A stretch of DNA of 32,296 bases from positions 1 through 32,296 of the forward strand of contig CAYPXR010000078.1 of NCBI GenBank assembly GCA_964414585.1. Reading direction: 5' to 3'. Below the pieces are notes generated by a model that searched no databases, was not told the origin of the DNA, and saw nothing but the letters and a program-made list of their open reading frames with translations. This DNA comes from DATEMU01 sp964414585. GTDB taxonomy: Bacteria > Planctomycetota > Phycisphaerae > UBA1845 > UTPLA1. The position numbers and the translations under genes were made by a program. Shown here piece by piece: positions 1 to 8,924 of the stretch (position 1 is its first letter; every line of letters begins with the position of its first letter).

Positions 1-33
1 ATAGTGTCTCTGTTGCGCGCGGCGGGGAAGTTC

Positions 34-180
34 GAGGACGGTCGGGTTCCCTCTAGTTCACGGGTCGTAGCGAAACTGGCCGACCCAGAGGTTAACGCAC
101 GACGCCCGGACGGGAGCTCACCCATTCAAATGGGCGGCAAAAGCGGGCCGGCTGAAGACCGGCCGGGGGGCGGGTCCCCA
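34..180. other. Hairpin-rich non-coding stretch, identity unknown
   Basis: No convincing reading frame covers this stretch. It can fold into several stems: GGGTCG (62-67) pairs with CGACCC (81-86), extended by CCTCT (50-54) with AGAGG (87-91); CCCAT (121-125) pairs with ATGGG (130-134); GGCCGG (146-151) pairs with CCGGCC (159-164). I looked for the conserved cores of RNase P RNA, tmRNA, SRP RNA and common riboswitches and found none. It could be a structured RNA or the untranslated end of something that begins before the window. A covariance search would be needed to call it. Confidence 0.25.
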
Positions 181-187
181 GGTGAAT

Positions 188-247
188 AGGGTTAGAGGGT
201 TCAAGGGTTCAAGGGTTCAAGGGATTGAGGGATTGAGGGATTGAGGG
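188..247. repeat. Tandem octamer repeat (AAGGGTTC / AGGGATTG)
   Basis: About three copies of AAGGGTTC are followed directly by about three copies of AGGGATTG. The repeat is non-coding and lies between the hairpin-rich stretch and the upstream region of the 559 gene. It differs in period (8) from the 7-bp repeats found elsewhere in the window. Confidence 0.8.
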
Positions 248-558
248 TGGGTGTGGCGCGCGGGTTTGAGGGATCTGCCAAATGGCGAGCCTTATCGGGG
301 GCCGTTGGAGCGTTTTGGGGGAGGCGCATGGCGTCGTTGGCGGGCGGATTCGGCGCGACGATTCCGCTGTTGGGCGTTTAGGGCCGCCCCGGAATTTCAC
401 CGATAAGCATCTAAGTGGGCAGAAGATACATCTAATAAGGGTACGCGGCTGGACCCCTGGCCGTTTGAATGTTAAAGTTAAGAGGAAGTCGGCGGCGTTT
501 GCGGGGAAGCCGCGCCCAGCGCCGATGCCCACCTCGCGCTTTCTCGATCGAGGACACG
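248..558. other. Intergenic, no gene seen
   Basis: Open frames cross this stretch on both strands, but they have no ribosome site, no recognisable protein and only GC-rich shadow-type composition. The only functional element I can support is a GAGG (550-553) five bases before the ATG at 559, which is the likely ribosome site of the next gene. I saw no clear promoter. Confidence 0.5.
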
Positions 559-1647
559 ATGAAGAATCCCAGTTTTCGGCGTCGGGCGGTCATCTGTCCC
601 GCGATTCTCGCCATGCTTCAGGCCGCTTCACCGCTGCTCGGCGAGGTGACCGACGTACGCGGCAGCGCGCGGTGCCGCGTCGATCAATTCGTGAACGGGC
701 TGCTCATCCAGACCGACTTCGGGCAGGAGATCATTCCGCTGACCAAGGGGGCACCGCCGGCGGTCGCGCGGGCGCGGCTGGACCATCTCAACAGCGCGCT
801 GGAAGTTTCCGCGGCCGGGCAGGGCGTCGCGGTGATGTACGAACCGAATCTGTCGGGCAACCCCAACGACGCGGGGCTGAGCATCGGGGGGTTCTCCGAC
901 GACACGGCCACCAGTTGGACGGTCGAAGGCGGCGTTACCACGACGCGCACGATCGTGTTGTCCCAGGCCGACATCGGCGGGCAGCCCGGCCTGGGCAGCG
1001 GCGGTCGGGCGCGGAGCCAGCTCCTGCTCTCCGGATTTCTCATTCTTTTCGCCCAGGACCCGACGGCGGACCTGACGGGCAACGAAGTGAGCTTTTCCTT
1101 CAGCATCACCCGCCGGCAAGCGGGCCGAAACACGACGACTCCGCTTTCGGGGGACATGACGATGGCGGGCGGCGCGAACGGGACGATCGTTTTTCCCCGG
1201 CGCGCCGGCGCGCTGGATACGATCAACATCCCGGTGGCCGACTTTCCGCTGGGCGATGAATTTCCGCTGGTCCGGGCGGTTATCTTTCAGGGGGTGCAAT
1301 TTCCCTATGAATACGACATCGCGACGGGCACGCCGTTCGAGCTGGAATTGAACACGGCCGCGAAAGTGAAGACGACGCCGGGCGGCGTTGGGGCGTGGGC
1401 GCTGTTCGGATTGCCGCAGGACGAGATCGCCTCCATCGTCAACAAGGTGAAGAAGGACGATCGGGGCGACCGGTTGACGCAGATGCTCGCGCAGCACGTG
1501 GACACGACGGGCGTGGCGTACTTGAACAATCCCGTGACGGCGCTTTTCCCGACGTGCGGGGTGATGGGCATTGAAGTCGTCGGAATGATGGCCGTCGCCT
1601 GCGGATTCGCCGCGGTGCAGACCGGCCGCCGCCGCCGTCAAAGGTGA
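559..1647 (+). CDS. Exported protein with C-terminal membrane anchor, function unknown
   Basis: A 362-residue protein I do not recognise. It starts with a basic and hydrophobic signal sequence (MKNPSFRRRAV, hydrophobic to about residue 27), continues as a Gly/Thr/Ser-rich, probably beta-rich ectodomain, and ends with a hydrophobic segment (about residues 333-353) followed by an RRRR-containing tail. That end suggests a stop-transfer anchor. It is not a PEP-CTERM signal, because no PEP motif precedes it. The ATG at 559 was chosen because GAGG lies five bases upstream and the signal sequence starts there. The open frame extends 90 bases further upstream without coding character. The stop overlaps the GTG of the next gene (GTGA), so the two are probably co-translated and may act together at the membrane. 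Confidence 0.7.
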   Translation: MKNPSFRRRAVICPAILAMLQAASPLLGEVTDVRGSARCRVDQFVNGLLIQTDFGQEIIPLTKGAPPAVARARLDHLNSALEVSAAGQGVAVMYEPNLSGNPNDAGLSIGGFSDDTATSWTVEGGVTTTRTIVLSQADIGGQPGLGSGGRARSQLLLSGFLILFAQDPTADLTGNEVSFSFSITRRQAGRNTTTPLSGDMTMAGGANGTIVFPRRAGALDTINIPVADFPLGDEFPLVRAVIFQGVQFPYEYDIATGTPFELELNTAAKVKTTPGGVGAWALFGLPQDEIASIVNKVKKDDRGDRLTQMLAQHVDTTGVAYLNNPVTALFPTCGVMGIEVVGMMAVACGFAAVQTGRRRRQR

Positions 1648-1976
1648 AGACGATTCTGTTGTCGGCCCGAACCACGAGCGCCACGGACGCGGCCTTCTGG
1701 GGCGGCGTGCTGATCCTTGCGGTCGTGATCCTCGCCGTGAGCCTTTGGTATCTTCGCCGCCGGCTCTTTTCCGCATCTTCCCAATCGAGCGACGAGGATC
1801 TTTTTTCGCTGCAGCATTTGCGCCAACTGCTGGCGAAGGGTCAGATAACGCGGGACGAGTTCGAACGTCTCAAGGCTTCCGCGCTCGACGCGGCGCGCAC
1901 GGCGCCGACCGGCAAAAGTAGCGGCCGCGCGAAGGCTGCGCCGGACGACGCGGGCGGTCCGAATGGCGTCAAGTAA
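1644..1976 (+). CDS. Small membrane protein with SHOCT-like C-terminal motif
   Basis: A 110-residue protein starting at a GTG inside the GTGA overlap with the gene before it. Residues about 17-38 form one transmembrane helix, followed by a basic stretch (WYLRRR). Residues about 54-75 (LQHLRQLLAKGQITRDEF) match the SHOCT pattern, a short two-helix motif usually found at the C-terminus of small bacterial membrane proteins and thought to mediate oligomerisation or binding. The tail is Ala/Gly-rich and probably disordered. Gene order and overlap suggest it partners the anchored protein encoded upstream. Its actual function is unknown. Confidence 0.7.
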   Translation: MKTILLSARTTSATDAAFWGGVLILAVVILAVSLWYLRRRLFSASSQSSDEDLFSLQHLRQLLAKGQITRDEFERLKASALDAARTAPTGKSSGRAKAAPDDAGGPNGVK

Positions 1977-2086
1977 CCCTCCCGCGGCAGTCGATATCTT
2001 GCTGGCCGCACGATACAATCCTCTGATACCGGAGTGATAAGCGGCGGAACGAATCGCCGCGAACCAAAACACGAAGGAACGCTCCC

Positions 2087-3424
2087 TTGAAAAACGGATC
2101 CAAAGACGGCGGCGGAACGGGCAACGACACGACTCGCAACGGCGGCGGCTTGCCGACCGGCGGGGGCATGAAGCGGAAGCGCGCCAGCACGTGCAGCTTC
2201 TGCGGGAAGACGCATCGCGAGGTCGGTCCGATGGTGGAAGGGCCGAACGACGCGTACATCTGTTCGAACTGCGTCGACCTTTGCCACAACATCATCCGCC
2301 AGGAGAAACGGCGCTCGACGGGGATTCGGCCGCTGTTCAACAAGATTCCGACGCCGCGCGAGATCAAGGAGTTTCTCGAACGGTACGTCGTCGGGCAGGA
2401 GTATGCCAAGAAGACGCTCTCCGTCGCGGTGCACAATCACTACAAGCGGCTGACGTACGCCGAGCGCTCCGAAGCGGACGACATCGAGATCGACAAGAGC
2501 AACATCCTGCTGATCGGGCCGACCGGCTCGGGCAAGACGCTGCTGGCCAAGAGCCTGGCGCGGCTGCTCGACGTGCCGATCGCCATCGGCGACGCGACGA
2601 CGCTGACCGAGGCGGGGTATGTCGGCGAGGACGTGGAAAATATTCTGCTGCGGCTGTTGCAGTGCGCCGACTTCGATCTGGAAGCGGCCCAGCGCGGGAT
2701 CGTCTATATCGACGAGATCGACAAGATCGCGCGCAGCGCGGGCAATGTCTCCATCACGCGCGACGTCTCCGGCGAGGGCGTGCAGCAGGCGCTGCTCAAG
2801 ATGCTCGAAGGCACCGTGGCGAACATCCCGCCGCAGGGCGGTCGCAAGCACCCCGAGCAGCAATACATCCAGATGGACACATCGCAGATCCTTTTCATCT
2901 GCGCCGGCACCTTCTCCGGCGTCGAGGAGATCATCAAGCGGCGCATCGGCGGCAAGAACATCGGCTTCGCCAGCGAGGCGGGCGGCGAGGATTCGGCCAA
3001 CGCGCGGACCGAACTGCTGCACCAGATCGCACCCGAGGACCTGATCGAATCGGGCATGATCCCCGAGTTCGTCGGGCGTCTGCCGGTCGTCGCAACGCTC
3101 GGGCCGCTCGACGAGAAGGCGATGGTTCAGGTGCTGACCGAACCGAAGAACGCGCTTTGCCGCCAGTATCAGAAGATGTTCGAATTGTCGGGCAGCACGC
3201 TCGAATTCACCGAGGGCGGGCTGCACGAGATCGCCCGAAAGGCGCTCAAGCGCGACACGGGTGCCCGTGCGCTGCGCGGCGTGGTCGAGGACCTGATGAT
3301 GGACGTCATGTTCCATCTTCCGGAGGAGGAGATGCGCGGCCACTACGTCATTACCGAGGCCGTGGCGCGCGGCGAAGAGCCCGTTCTAGAGTCGCGCACG
3401 CAATTGCGGAAGGAATCCGCTTAG
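2087..3424 (+). CDS. clpX: ATP-dependent Clp protease ATP-binding subunit ClpX
   Basis: A 445-residue AAA+ unfoldase that feeds substrates to the ClpP protease. The N-terminal zinc-binding domain has C36/C39 and C59/C62. Walker A is GPTGSGKT near residue 144, followed by the pore-loop GYVGED, Walker B IVYIDEIDKI, the RKH region (GGRKHPEQQ) and the ClpP-docking IGF tripeptide (GKNIGF). The C-terminal small domain (RDTGARALRGVVE) is intact. The start is a TTG with AAGGA (2074-2078) eight bases upstream. This gives a Gly-rich 27-residue leader, and an ATG 81 bases further in (2168) would also produce a complete zinc domain. A TACAAT at 2014-2019 could be a -10, but no -35 is correctly spaced. 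No clpP is adjacent in the window. Confidence 0.97.
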   Translation: MKNGSKDGGGTGNDTTRNGGGLPTGGGMKRKRASTCSFCGKTHREVGPMVEGPNDAYICSNCVDLCHNIIRQEKRRSTGIRPLFNKIPTPREIKEFLERYVVGQEYAKKTLSVAVHNHYKRLTYAERSEADDIEIDKSNILLIGPTGSGKTLLAKSLARLLDVPIAIGDATTLTEAGYVGEDVENILLRLLQCADFDLEAAQRGIVYIDEIDKIARSAGNVSITRDVSGEGVQQALLKMLEGTVANIPPQGGRKHPEQQYIQMDTSQILFICAGTFSGVEEIIKRRIGGKNIGFASEAGGEDSANARTELLHQIAPEDLIESGMIPEFVGRLPVVATLGPLDEKAMVQVLTEPKNALCRQYQKMFELSGSTLEFTEGGLHEIARKALKRDTGARALRGVVEDLMMDVMFHLPEEEMRGHYVITEAVARGEEPVLESRTQLRKESA

Positions 3425-3523
3425 GGACGTTCACCCGGGGCTGCGGCGGGGCGAGGCCCTTGCACCGCGCGCATTTCAGGACGCAGAGGAATTCACCTCC
3501 TCCGGCTCGTCTCATGGAAGGAT

Positions 3524-3550
3524 GGTCCGCAGAGGCTTTTTCGGACCTCT
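3524..3550 (+). terminator. Weak hairpin after clpX, possible terminator
   Basis: GGTCCG (3524-3529) can pair with CGGACC (3542-3547), and AGAGG (3531-3535) with CCTCT (3546-3550) as an alternative. No T-run follows, so a factor-independent terminator is only a possibility. It is the only structure I see in the 254-base gap between clpX and the zinc-ribbon gene. Confidence 0.2.
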
Positions 3551-3664
3551 TACATTCCTGTTCGGCCACTTGAGATGAATCGTACATTTTATGAGCAAGC
3601 CGCCGTCGTTAGTCGATAGTATTGGCGACGCCGGCCGCTGAAATGCACAGGGCCGCTGCCCCCC

Positions 3665-3673
3665 AGGAGGAGG
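3665..3673 (+). promoter_or_regulatory. Strong ribosome site that fixes the zinc-ribbon start
   Basis: AGGAGGAGG lies five bases before a GTG at 3679. Earlier in-frame TTG (3622) and ATG (3643) codons would place this site inside the coding region and have no such site of their own, so GTG 3679 is the preferred start. Confidence 0.65.
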
Positions 3674-3678
3674 CGCTC

Positions 3679-3861
3679 GTGGAAACGTCAACCCCGACGA
3701 CGGTCATGATGATCTGCCCGAACCTGAAGTGCCGGAAGGTGCTCCAGGTACCGGCCAAGTACCGCGGATTGCAGGTTCGCTGCCACTATTGCAACATGAC
3801 CTTCGCGGTGCCCAACAGCAAACCGTCGGATCGGGTCGGCGACGAGCGCCGGGAAAAGTAA
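3679..3861 (+). CDS. Small zinc-ribbon protein
   Basis: A 60-residue protein made almost entirely of one zinc ribbon: CPNLKC, a basic linker with VPAKYRG, then CHYC and TFAVP. The CP-x-C...VP...G...C-x-x-C...F-VP pattern is typical of the small MJ0042-like ribbons common in planctomycetes, although the first knuckle here has four residues between the cysteines rather than two. Such ribbons usually occur at the N-terminus of larger proteins. Here it stands alone with a charged tail (DRVGDERREK). It could bind nucleic acid or a protein partner. No function can be assigned from the neighbours. Confidence 0.65.
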   Translation: METSTPTTVMMICPNLKCRKVLQVPAKYRGLQVRCHYCNMTFAVPNSKPSDRVGDERREK

Positions 3862-3915
3862 CAGCCCATCACTTCAAGTCGAATCGCCAACGCCGCCGGT
3901 CGGCGTTGGATGCTC

Positions 3916-3955
3916 TTGACACCGGCTTGCCCCCCGCGAACAAAGCGCTTAAATA
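3916..3955 (+). promoter_or_regulatory. Possible tRNA promoter region
   Basis: A perfect TTGACA is at 3916-3921, but no good -10 lies 16-18 bases beyond it. The alternative TTGCCC (3927-3932) is 17 bases from TAAATA (3950-3955), about 30 bases before the tRNA. One of these pairs probably drives the tRNA. The match is too loose to choose between them. Confidence 0.25.
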
Positions 3956-3985
3956 TGTTGCCCGCGCAAGGCGCCAATCTCGCGG

Positions 3986-4058
3986 GGGCCCGTAGCTCAA
4001 TGGTTAGAGCAGGGGACTCATAATCTCCTGGTTCTCGGTTCGAGTCCGAGCGGGCCCA
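3986..4058 (+). tRNA. tRNA with CAT anticodon, probably tRNA-Ile2 (lysidine type)
   Basis: A complete 73-nt cloverleaf: acceptor GGGCCCG/CGGGCCC with discriminator A, D-stem GCTC/GAGC, anticodon loop CTCATAA with CAT at 4019-4021, and T-arm CTCGG/CCGAG with loop TTCGAGT. CCA is not encoded. CAT reads as Met by default. However, the acceptor has C4-G69 and C5-G68, which are the known recognition pairs for TilS in E. coli tRNA-Ile2, and the run AGCAG-GGGACTCATAATC closely follows E. coli ileX as I remember it. I therefore favour isoleucine (AUA codons, after lysidine modification) over elongator Met. The tRNA call itself is certain. The isotype is inferred. Confidence 0.9.
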
Positions 4059-4064
4059 GTCTAT

Positions 4065-4094
4065 CGTGATTGTGGATTGCGGATGGCGGATTCG
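4065..4094. repeat. Heptad repeat of the GCGGATT type
   Basis: Four 7-bp units in a row: CGTGATT, GTGGATT, GCGGATG, GCGGATT. It lies just after the tRNA and before the promoter of the large secreted protein, in non-coding sequence. It shares the 7-bp period of the other repeat families in this window but has a different unit. Confidence 0.65.
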
Positions 4095-4133
4095 CCCAAG
4101 TTCTCAACGGTCCGCGCATACGGTTCTTTCTAA

Positions 4134-4162
4134 TTGATGCCCCGAGTGAGATTGGTTACAAT
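4134..4162 (+). promoter_or_regulatory. Predicted housekeeping-type promoter for the 4219 gene
   Basis: TTGATG (4134-4139) and TACAAT (4157-4162) are separated by exactly 17 bases, matching the sigma-70 type consensus at 4/6 and 5/6 positions. Transcription would start near 4169, about 50 bases before the ATG at 4219. Confidence 0.5.
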
Positions 4163-4218
4163 GACCAAAGCTGACGGGCAGCAATCTGCATCCTCCTATC
4201 GATGCATAGGCCAGCAAA

Positions 4219-7098
4219 ATGACTCGGGCTGTTTCCTTAATTTTGGCGATGGGTGTTTGTTCCGCGTTTGTTGACGCACTTGCAGCTCAATGCCCCCCCG
4301 CATGGTCGGATCGATTTGGATTTGGAATCACGGGTTGGGATGTTCAAGCGTTAGCCGTCTTTGACGACGATGGAAATGGCCCCCGACCGCCCATGCTGTA
4401 TGCCGGAGGTACGTTTACACAAATCGGTGGAGTGCCGGTCAATCGGATTGCCAAATGGGATGGAAAAACTTGGTCCGGGGTTGGGGGCGGGATCGTCTCT
4501 GCGGTCAATGGTCTTGGCGTAGAGTGCTTAAAAGTCCTTGACGAGAACGCCTCGGGAATCGGCGTACCCGTTCTTGTCGCCGGGGGGAATTTCTCAGAGG
4601 CGGGCGGCGTGCCTGTTAAGGGTATCGCACAATGGGACGGCCAGCACTGGTCGGCTCTCGGCAGCGGGTTTAATGGCCCTGTCAAAGCGCTGGAAGTATT
4701 CGACGACGACGGAGACGGGCCGAACAAGCCCGCACTTTACGCTGGTGGGACATTCAGTATCGCCGGCGAAGTAGAGGCCATGCACATTGCAAAGTATCAG
4801 AACGGCACTTGGTATCCCGTTGGCGGGGGCGTGAGTCAGTATTGGGGTGTCTACGCCTTGGCGACGTTTGATGATGATGGGGACGGCCCTCGGCCGCCCA
4901 GCCTCTTCGCCGCAGGCGATTTTCACACGGCCGGATCCGTCAGCGCGAGCAGGATTGCAAAATGGGACGGGAGTTCGTGGTCCTCGTTGGGCAGCGGCCT
5001 AAATAGTCAGGCGAAATGTCTCGTCGCCCATGATGACGACGGCTCAGGCCCGCATGCAGCCGCCCTTTATGTTGGCGGCACATTCAGCACAGCCGGCACG
5101 ACGCAAGCAAAGGGCATCGCCAAATGGGATGGCTCGACGTGGTCGGCTCTAGGCAGCGGCACTACGTCTTCTGTTTATTCCCTATTGTCCATTGACATGG
5201 ACGAAGGTGGCCCTAATTCTCCGCTGTTGTTTGCAGGAGGGACGTTCACCAGTATCGGTGGGGTCAGCGCGCGGTACGTCGCGAAATGGGATGGAGCGAA
5301 TTGGTCGTCACCGGGCAATACTTCTGCGTTCATCCCATGGGGATACTCGCTGGCTGCCTACAAGGATGCTTATTGTGCGGGAGGCCCCAGCGTTTTCATC
5401 GGAGGAGGAGGCAATGCCGGGGCGATTGGTAGTCTTGGCAGTGTCGCCCAATGGAATGGCGATTCATGGAGCTCAACACAAGGCGCGGTGAGCTCCGAAG
5501 TAGATGCGCTCGCCACTGCCGACCTAGACGGGGATGGTCCGGATCCACCGGCTTTGTATGCAGCCGGTGCTTTTTTGCCTTATGGTGCTCAGGGCGTCGC
5601 AACGGCCCGATGGAACGGGACGTGTTGGTCTGGGCTTCCGGGAAATTTCACAAGTTCGTCTGGACCTCATTCGTATGCCCTTTCAACGTTCGATGCAGAC
5701 GGACCGGGGCCTAATCCGCCGGCGCTTTTTCTGGGTGGACCATATTTACGGCTCAACGGTGTCAGTATCGGGGGGCTTGCCAAATGGAATGGCGCAGCGT
5801 GGTCGGCGGTGGCCGACCCGAGTCTCAGTAGCGTTTATGCGCTCGCGGTCTTTGACGACGACGGAGACGGACCACACTTGCCCGCCTTGTACGTTGGCGG
5901 CTCTTTCAGTGTTTTTCCATTATATCAAACTATTGCTCGATGGGATGGAACCAACTTCTCCAGCCTAGGGGGATTCGGGCCAGGGCCATCAATTTATTCA
6001 TTGACCGTATTTGACGATGACGGCCCAGGCCCCCACGAACCCGCTCTTTACGCGGGCGGCACTTTTTCGGTATACCAAGAGGAAGGGGAAACCATAAGGA
6101 ATGTGGCGAAGTGGGATGGTACTTCGTGGTACTCTTTGGGAGCAAACCTTACAAGTTCTTCCGGGCTCACTCCTGACATCAAAACAATGACGGCCTATGA
6201 CCCGGGTGGCAATGGGTCGGGCTTGTCGAAACTCATCGTTGCTGGAAACTTTATCAAAATTGGTACGGTAAGTGCATTGAATATCGCTCAATGGGACGGC
6301 GCCAGTTGGTCTCCTATGGGAAGCGGTCTTAACGGGACCGTTTACTCTTTGCGTGTACTTGACCCGGACGGTGACGGGCCATTGCAACCGATGCTTTATG
6401 CGGGCGGATCCTTTAACACGGCGGGCGGAGTCGCCGCGGCTCGCATCGCACGCTGGGACGGAAACGCCTGGTTTCCGATCGAGAGCGGCATCGGGGGAGG
6501 AAGCGTGTTAACCATGGAGGTCGTCGACGAAGATAGCGATGGGCCGATGGCGCCCGCCCTGTATATGGGCGGAGACTTCACCACCGCAGGGGGAGTTTCG
6601 TCGGGTCGCATCGCAAGATGGAGTCCTACTGAAGACGCCCCGCGTTGGTTTCAACCGCCCCTTAGCAAGAGCGCGTTGGTCGGTCAACGAACACTGTTTT
6701 CAGGATATGCTGAATGTGCCCGTTCGATCGAATATCAGTGGTACAAAGATGGAGAACCGCTCAGCAATGGCCCTCGTATTTACGGCGCAACCACCCCCTT
6801 GATGGTATTGGAAGGCCTGGAGTATTCGGATGCGGGAAATTACAGTCTTATGGCCACCACGGAGTGTGGTTCGTACGAGAGCGCGATCGCGACGTTGACC
6901 GTTTGCCCGGCGGATCCGAGCGCCGATATCAACGGTGATGGGAAGGCCGACGGCGCGGATATCCGGACGTTTGTCGAGCAGGCTTTCTCACTTACTCCAA
7001 CGCCTTCGAGCATCTGCGCGGGTGATGCCAGCAGAAGCGGTCGGCTCGACTCCGACGATTTGGTATTCTTTGTCAATACCTTGTTGGCGAATCCGTAA
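4219..7098 (+). CDS. Large secreted repeat protein with Ig-like and dockerin-like C-terminus
   Basis: A 959-residue exported protein. A signal peptide (MTRAVSLILAMGVCSAF...) is followed by about 13 repeats of 50-60 residues between roughly residues 45 and 800. Each has the form RIAKWDG-x-W-x-LGSG ... VFDDDGDGP-x-PALYAGGTF-x-AGG, so each carries an acidic DDDGDGP loop that probably binds calcium, within a beta-propeller-like blade. An Ig-like domain follows (about 815-895, with YQWYKDGEPL and YSDAGNYSL), and then a dockerin-like pair of calcium loops (DINGDGKADGADI and DASRSGRLDSDDL) at the end. In planctomycetes such tails occur on many extracellular proteins. Its ligand is unknown. The gene is visibly richer in A/T than its neighbours and has only a weak ribosome site. 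It converges on cysC, seven bases away. Confidence 0.85.
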   Translation: MTRAVSLILAMGVCSAFVDALAAQCPPAWSDRFGFGITGWDVQALAVFDDDGNGPRPPMLYAGGTFTQIGGVPVNRIAKWDGKTWSGVGGGIVSAVNGLGVECLKVLDENASGIGVPVLVAGGNFSEAGGVPVKGIAQWDGQHWSALGSGFNGPVKALEVFDDDGDGPNKPALYAGGTFSIAGEVEAMHIAKYQNGTWYPVGGGVSQYWGVYALATFDDDGDGPRPPSLFAAGDFHTAGSVSASRIAKWDGSSWSSLGSGLNSQAKCLVAHDDDGSGPHAAALYVGGTFSTAGTTQAKGIAKWDGSTWSALGSGTTSSVYSLLSIDMDEGGPNSPLLFAGGTFTSIGGVSARYVAKWDGANWSSPGNTSAFIPWGYSLAAYKDAYCAGGPSVFIGGGGNAGAIGSLGSVAQWNGDSWSSTQGAVSSEVDALATADLDGDGPDPPALYAAGAFLPYGAQGVATARWNGTCWSGLPGNFTSSSGPHSYALSTFDADGPGPNPPALFLGGPYLRLNGVSIGGLAKWNGAAWSAVADPSLSSVYALAVFDDDGDGPHLPALYVGGSFSVFPLYQTIARWDGTNFSSLGGFGPGPSIYSLTVFDDDGPGPHEPALYAGGTFSVYQEEGETIRNVAKWDGTSWYSLGANLTSSSGLTPDIKTMTAYDPGGNGSGLSKLIVAGNFIKIGTVSALNIAQWDGASWSPMGSGLNGTVYSLRVLDPDGDGPLQPMLYAGGSFNTAGGVAAARIARWDGNAWFPIESGIGGGSVLTMEVVDEDSDGPMAPALYMGGDFTTAGGVSSGRIARWSPTEDAPRWFQPPLSKSALVGQRTLFSGYAECARSIEYQWYKDGEPLSNGPRIYGATTPLMVLEGLEYSDAGNYSLMATTECGSYESAIATLTVCPADPSADINGDGKADGADIRTFVEQAFSLTPTPSSICAGDASRSGRLDSDDLVFFVNTLLANP

Positions 7099-7105
7099 AC
7101 TCTGA

Positions 7106-7723
7106 TCAAGCTGAGAGCACACCTTTGCTTTCGAGATACTCCGCCAGTTTGGCGACGCACTCTTCGAGCTTCATCTCGGCCGATTTGATCACCAGCTCCG
7201 GCTTGAGCGGGGCTTCGTAGGGGTCGGAGATGCCGGTGAAGTTTTTGATCTCGCCGGCCTTGGCTTTCTTGTACAGGCCCTTGGGGTCGCGCTTTTCGCA
7301 CTCTTCGACCGGCGTATCGATGAAGACCTCGACGAACGGCACCTTGGCGTCGTCGTGCAGTTTGCGGACGATGTCGCGGTCGGCACGGTAGGGGCTGACG
7401 AAGGACGTGATCGTGACGACGCCGGCGTCGGCAAAGAGCTTGGCGACTTCGCCGATGCGGCGGATGTTCTCGGCGCGGTCTTCGGCGGAAAATCCGAGGT
7501 TCTTGTTCAGACCGTGGCGGATGTTGTCACCGTCGAGGACGTAGGCGAGGCGACCCTGCTGGATCAGGGCGTGCTCCAGCGAGAAGCCGATGGTGCTCTT
7601 GCCGGAGGACGGCAGGCCGGTCAGCCAGATGGTGCACCCTTTCTGCTTGAGCAGCTTTTCGCGACCTTCGCGGGAGACGTGGCCTTCGTGCCAGACGATG
7701 TTGGTGGCTTTGATGACGGTCAT
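7106..7723 (-). CDS. cysC: Adenylylsulfate (APS) kinase CysC
   Basis: A 205-residue cytoplasmic kinase that phosphorylates adenylyl sulfate to PAPS. The P-loop GLPSSGKST is at residues 36-44, followed by DGDNIRHGLN and FSAEDRAENIRRIGEV, both family signatures, and by the lid-region DPKGLYKKAKAGEI. The length is normal for stand-alone CysC. GGAG lies about ten bases before the ATG. It is downstream of cysK on the same strand with only the 7744-7837 repeat element between them, so a cysK-cysC sulfur-assimilation operon is likely. No ATP sulfurylase or PAPS reductase is in the window. PAPS could also serve as a sulfate donor for surface polysaccharides. Confidence 0.95.
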   Translation of the reverse strand: MTVIKATNIVWHEGHVSREGREKLLKQKGCTIWLTGLPSSGKSTIGFSLEHALIQQGRLAYVLDGDNIRHGLNKNLGFSAEDRAENIRRIGEVAKLFADAGVVTITSFVSPYRADRDIVRKLHDDAKVPFVEVFIDTPVEECEKRDPKGLYKKAKAGEIKNFTGISDPYEAPLKPELVIKSAEMKLEECVAKLAEYLESKGVLSA

Positions 7724-7743
7724 GGGGGGTTTGCTCCATTTCC

Positions 7744-7837
7744 AAATAGCGAATAGCGAATTTCGAATCGCGAAAAATGCGGTTCCAATGATTATCGCCG
7801 AAGTTGAGCTTTTTCGCTATTCGCCATTCATAATTTC
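7744..7837. repeat. Palindromic heptad element, intergenic copy (family E)
   Basis: The left arm has consecutive 7-bp units AATAGCG, AATAGCG, AATTTCG, AATCGCG (7745-7772). The right arm has the complementary units TTCGCTA, TTCGCCA, TTCATAA (7813-7833), so the element can form a hairpin with a central spacer of about 40 bases. It fills most of the gap between cysK and cysC and could affect transcript stability or read-through there. Related copies are at 12763, 21212, 21827 and 28591. Confidence 0.8.
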
Positions 7838-7838
7838 T

Positions 7839-8783
<945 letters not shown>

Positions 8784-8855
8784 GGGACTTCTCCGTTCGA
8801 GGGCAATGCCGAGCGGGTCTCGCCCGTGACCGCGGCCGGGAACCCGAACCCCACC

Positions 8856-8885
8856 ATGATAGTTGGACGGCGGCGGGGCCGTCAA
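8856..8885 (-). promoter_or_regulatory. Predicted cysK promoter
   Basis: On the minus strand, TTGACG (8885-8880) and TATCAT (8861-8856) are separated by 18 bases, each matching the sigma-70 type consensus at five of six positions. Transcription would begin about 65 bases before the cysK ATG. This supports the downstream start chosen for cysK. Confidence 0.5.
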
Positions 8886-8924
8886 TCATTCGAGATGCAC
8901 AAAGGCCGTCCAAGCCGCCGGAAT

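Noticed and set aside
559..1647. PEP-CTERM sorting signal on the first exported protein
   Set aside because: The hydrophobic segment and basic tail fit an anchor, but no Pro-Glu-Pro motif precedes them.
1999..2019. TTGCTG and TACAAT before clpX as a promoter
   Set aside because: The spacing is only nine bases, too short for a sigma-70 type promoter.
1841..3343. A 500-codon open frame antisense to clpX
   Set aside because: Its composition mirrors the GC-rich third positions of clpX, it has no known domain and no ribosome site, and clpX on the other strand is unmistakable.
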